Assembly (NCBI GenBank): GCA_964615585.1
Contig: CAZTNS010000001.1
Location: 1 to 64,000, forward strand
DNA: 64,000 nt
Origin: JAQIBY01 sp964615585
GTDB taxonomy: Bacteria > Bacteroidota > Bacteroidia > Bacteroidales > ML635J-15
Direction of reading: 5' to 3'
Shown here piece after piece: positions 62,121 through 64,000 of the stretch. The notes under the pieces are model-generated. The model saw only the letters and a list, made by a program, of their open reading frames with translations, made no database searches and was not told where the DNA came from. The stretch's first letter is position 1, and each line of letters starts with the position of its first letter. The translations under genes were made by a program, and so were the position numbers.

Positions 62121-63524
62121 TTAGTGTACACTGTTTAATAAACGATTCCACCGGATGTTTGCCGGGAAGGATTTTTCTTTGTCGAGCGAAAGCCAAATGA
62201 TGGATGCTTTTCCAACGATGTGATTTTCGGGAACAAATCCCCAGAAACGGGCATCTGCAGAATTGTGCCTGTTATCTCCCATCATCCAGAAATAGTCCAT
62301 TTTAAACTGGTATTTGCCGGTTGCTTTTCCGTTGATGAATATTTTCCCGTCTTTTACGTGCAGGTCATTTTTTTCATAATAACCAATGACCCGTTCATAA
62401 AATGGTAGATTATCAAGGGTTAATTCAATGGTTTCACCTGCTTTGGGAACATACATAGGGCCAAACCAGTCTTCATTCCAATTGTATTGTTTATTGTGGG
62501 GGAAGATTCTGTAATTTCTGATGCCTTCAGCTTGTGTTAGTTTTGTGATGCTGTTCACTATCCTGATGTTTTTTATTGTTTTGGCCTGTTTTTCAGTCAG
62601 GGGAAGGATATACTTTCTTCCCTGATGCCACATATCACGTTTTGCAATATCCAGTCTTTCCAGCGTATTTTCACTCAGGATGCGGCCGTCGGTGATCACT
62701 TCGTAATTAAACTGAATGCCTTCAAAATGTTTCTGCGGCTTTCCGTTGATATATACCCATCCGTCGCGGATTTCAAGGCTGTCGCCGGGCATGGCAACAC
62801 ATCGCTTAATGTAGTTTTCTCTTTTGTCAATTGGGCGTACAGTAATGGTATTTTGGCTTCTGATCATTTTTCTTGCCTTATTGTAATAATTTTGTTCAGA
62901 GTGTACTTTTCTGCCGGCTTTCATGTCCATAATCCGTAACTCCCGCGCTTTTACGCGGATAATATCATAATATCCCTGTGCCTGGTTTTCAAGAACAACA
63001 GTGTCACCGGTAGGGTAATTAAAAACAACAATATCGTTCCGTTTGATTTTTCCCAACCCGGCCATACGTTCATAAGGATTCTGTATCCACGTTACGAATG
63101 ATTTGGTTTTTTGTGACAATGGCATGGTGTGATGGACAAAGGGAAAGGAAATGGGTGTCATCGGTTTGCGCGGGCCGTAAGCCACCTTGCTGACAAAAAG
63201 GTAATCCCCCACCATCATGCTTTTTTCCATTGAGGATGTAGGGATGGTAAAGGCTTCAAAGAAAAATGCCCTGATGAGTGAAGCCGCAATGACAGCAAAA
63301 ATTATGGCATCAACCCATTCAAGGGTTTTGCGTTTGAATTTTGGCATTTTTTTGTCTTTATCCGGCTTCCAGAATGCCCATCTCACGTATTTTGTGATGT
63401 AAATATCAATGATGAGCAATTCGCCAAACAGCCACCAGTAATTTCCCAGCCAGATCACAAATAATATATACGCAGCACTAACGAGGCCAAATTTGACGTA
63501 GTTGTTTTTAAATGGATTTTTCAT
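62121..63524 (-). CDS. lepB: Signal peptidase I
   Basis: The 467-residue inner-membrane protease has the catalytic Ser98 in TSSMEKSM and the general-base Lys240 in YIKRCVAMPGD. MGDNRHNSADARFWGFVPENHIVGKA is box E. It has two N-terminal helices plus one before the active site, and a longer loop between boxes than in E. coli, a common Bacteroidota form. It removes signal peptides from Sec and Tat substrates, including T9SS cargo. It lies 19 bp after dapB. Confidence 0.95.
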   Translation of the reverse strand: MKNPFKNNYVKFGLVSAAYILFVIWLGNYWWLFGELLIIDIYITKYVRWAFWKPDKDKKMPKFKRKTLEWVDAIIFAVIAASLIRAFFFEAFTIPTSSMEKSMMVGDYLFVSKVAYGPRKPMTPISFPFVHHTMPLSQKTKSFVTWIQNPYERMAGLGKIKRNDIVVFNYPTGDTVVLENQAQGYYDIIRVKARELRIMDMKAGRKVHSEQNYYNKARKMIRSQNTITVRPIDKRENYIKRCVAMPGDSLEIRDGWVYINGKPQKHFEGIQFNYEVITDGRILSENTLERLDIAKRDMWHQGRKYILPLTEKQAKTIKNIRIVNSITKLTQAEGIRNYRIFPHNKQYNWNEDWFGPMYVPKAGETIELTLDNLPFYERVIGYYEKNDLHVKDGKIFINGKATGKYQFKMDYFWMMGDNRHNSADARFWGFVPENHIVGKASIIWLSLDKEKSFPANIRWNRLLNSVH

Positions 63525-63543
63525 AATGTTATGATTTACGAAA

Positions 63544-64000
63544 TTAGATTGTAAGCATATCTTTCATCGAAAAAATGCCTTGTTTGTTTTGTATAAATTC
63601 AGCAGCCATGATCGCTCCCAGCGCAAAACCTTTGCGGTTTTTAGCTTTATGTGATAGTTCCAGTATATCCACATCGCTTTCATAAAAAATATGGTGTTCG
63701 CCAAACACTTCACCTTCCCGTATGGATTGCACAGGGAGTTCATTTCTGTTTTCAGATGAATCTTTTTTCCATCTTTTAATTTGGGAGTGAGTATTTATGA
63801 GGTCCTCAGCCAGGTGAATGGCAGTGCCTGAAGGGGCGTCTTTTTTATGCACATGATGTGTCTCGGAAATCAGCGGTTTGTATTGGGCAAATTGTTGCAT
63901 GATGGAAGCCAGGTTTTTGTTCATCTCAAAAAGCACATTGACCCCGATGCTGAAATTTGAAGCATAAAAAAATGCTGTCCCTGATTGATTGCAAGCTTCT
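63544..64000 (-). CDS. dapB: 4-hydroxy-tetrahydrodipicolinate reductase, C-terminal part; 5' end outside window
   Basis: The visible 151 residues include GTAFFYASNFSIGVNVLFEMN, the catalytic histidine and lysine segment ETHHVHKKDAPSGTA, GEVFGEHHIFYE and SHKAKNRKGFALGAI. These cover the DapB C-terminal domain. The frame is open to the window edge, so the NAD-binding N-terminus is beyond 64000. It reduces HTPA to tetrahydrodipicolinate in the lysine/diaminopimelate pathway. It is the first visible gene of the operon with lepB. Confidence 0.93.
   Translation of the reverse strand, partial: EACNQSGTAFFYASNFSIGVNVLFEMNKNLASIMQQFAQYKPLISETHHVHKKDAPSGTAIHLAEDLINTHSQIKRWKKDSSENRNELPVQSIREGEVFGEHHIFYESDVDILELSHKAKNRKGFALGAIMAAEFIQNKQGIFSMKDMLTI

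Noticed and set aside
1..64000. CRISPR arrays, tRNA or rRNA genes
   Set aside because: No regular direct-repeat/spacer pattern, cloverleaf or rRNA-like stretch was seen; the tandem repeats found are too short or too few.

Overview
The window looks like the chromosome of an environmental member of the Bacteroidota, class Bacteroidia or a near relative. Four things point there. It carries type IX secretion (T9SS) genes (gldJ, a porP/sprF-type gene, porU, porV) and proteins with T9SS C-terminal sorting domains. Its promoters fit the Bacteroidota form TTG-N17..19-TAnnTTTG. Ribosome-binding sites are mostly weak and A-rich. Lipoproteins and family variants (HAD BT0820-type, WbqC, choice-of-anchor L) are typical of the phylum. 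No rRNA, tRNA, CRISPR array or intact insertion sequence was found.

Layout. 1-7.1 kb is an accessory-looking edge: the C-terminal part of a type I restriction HsdR, an IS21-like terminal-repeat relic, an AAA ATPase, an orphan T9SS sorting-domain fragment and a SWIM/SNF2 helicase. 7.6-19.5 kb is mixed housekeeping: a TPR protein, an MFS transporter, a TraB/GumN protein, a putative Mn exporter, a HAD phosphatase, recF, an Fe-alcohol dehydrogenase, ffh, an outer-membrane barrel and cysM. 19.56-20.35 kb has no protein gene. On the minus strand it holds a promoter, about 500 nt of strongly structured sequence and a shared bidirectional terminator, so it is a candidate non-coding RNA. Just upstream of that promoter are four in-phase DnaA-box-like 9-mers. 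20.4-26.7 kb has an ALDH7-type dehydrogenase and an overlapping surface-glycan operon headed by truA. 26.9-40.3 kb carries pgi, two T9SS cargo proteins, mutS2, ychF, an OsmC protein, pckA and an OadA-like carboxyltransferase. 40.3-45.6 kb carries ruvX, def, a lipoprotein, comEC and trkA. 45.6-56.1 kb is the T9SS locus murF, gldJ and porP (minus) facing porU, porV, ispF and slyD (plus). 56.2-64 kb has hutH, a membrane protein, a hybrid histidine kinase and a minus-strand operon of dapB, lepB, a degenerate lepB paralogue and a WbqC-family gene.

How genes work together. PorV shuttles T9SS cargo to PorU, which removes the C-terminal signal and attaches cargo to anionic LPS. GldJ belongs to the periplasmic gliding/secretion machinery. 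The two cargo proteins here (28.2 and 37.9 kb) would use that route. The aminotransferase, sugar transferase and O-antigen ligase genes at 22-25 kb may help build the LPS to which cargo is attached, which is an inference. pckA and the OadA-like protein sit side by side at the PEP/pyruvate/oxaloacetate node. The most unusual points are the candidate RNA with its DnaA-box array, a signal-peptidase paralogue lacking both catalytic residues, and a biotinyl-like domain lacking its biotin-accepting lysine.
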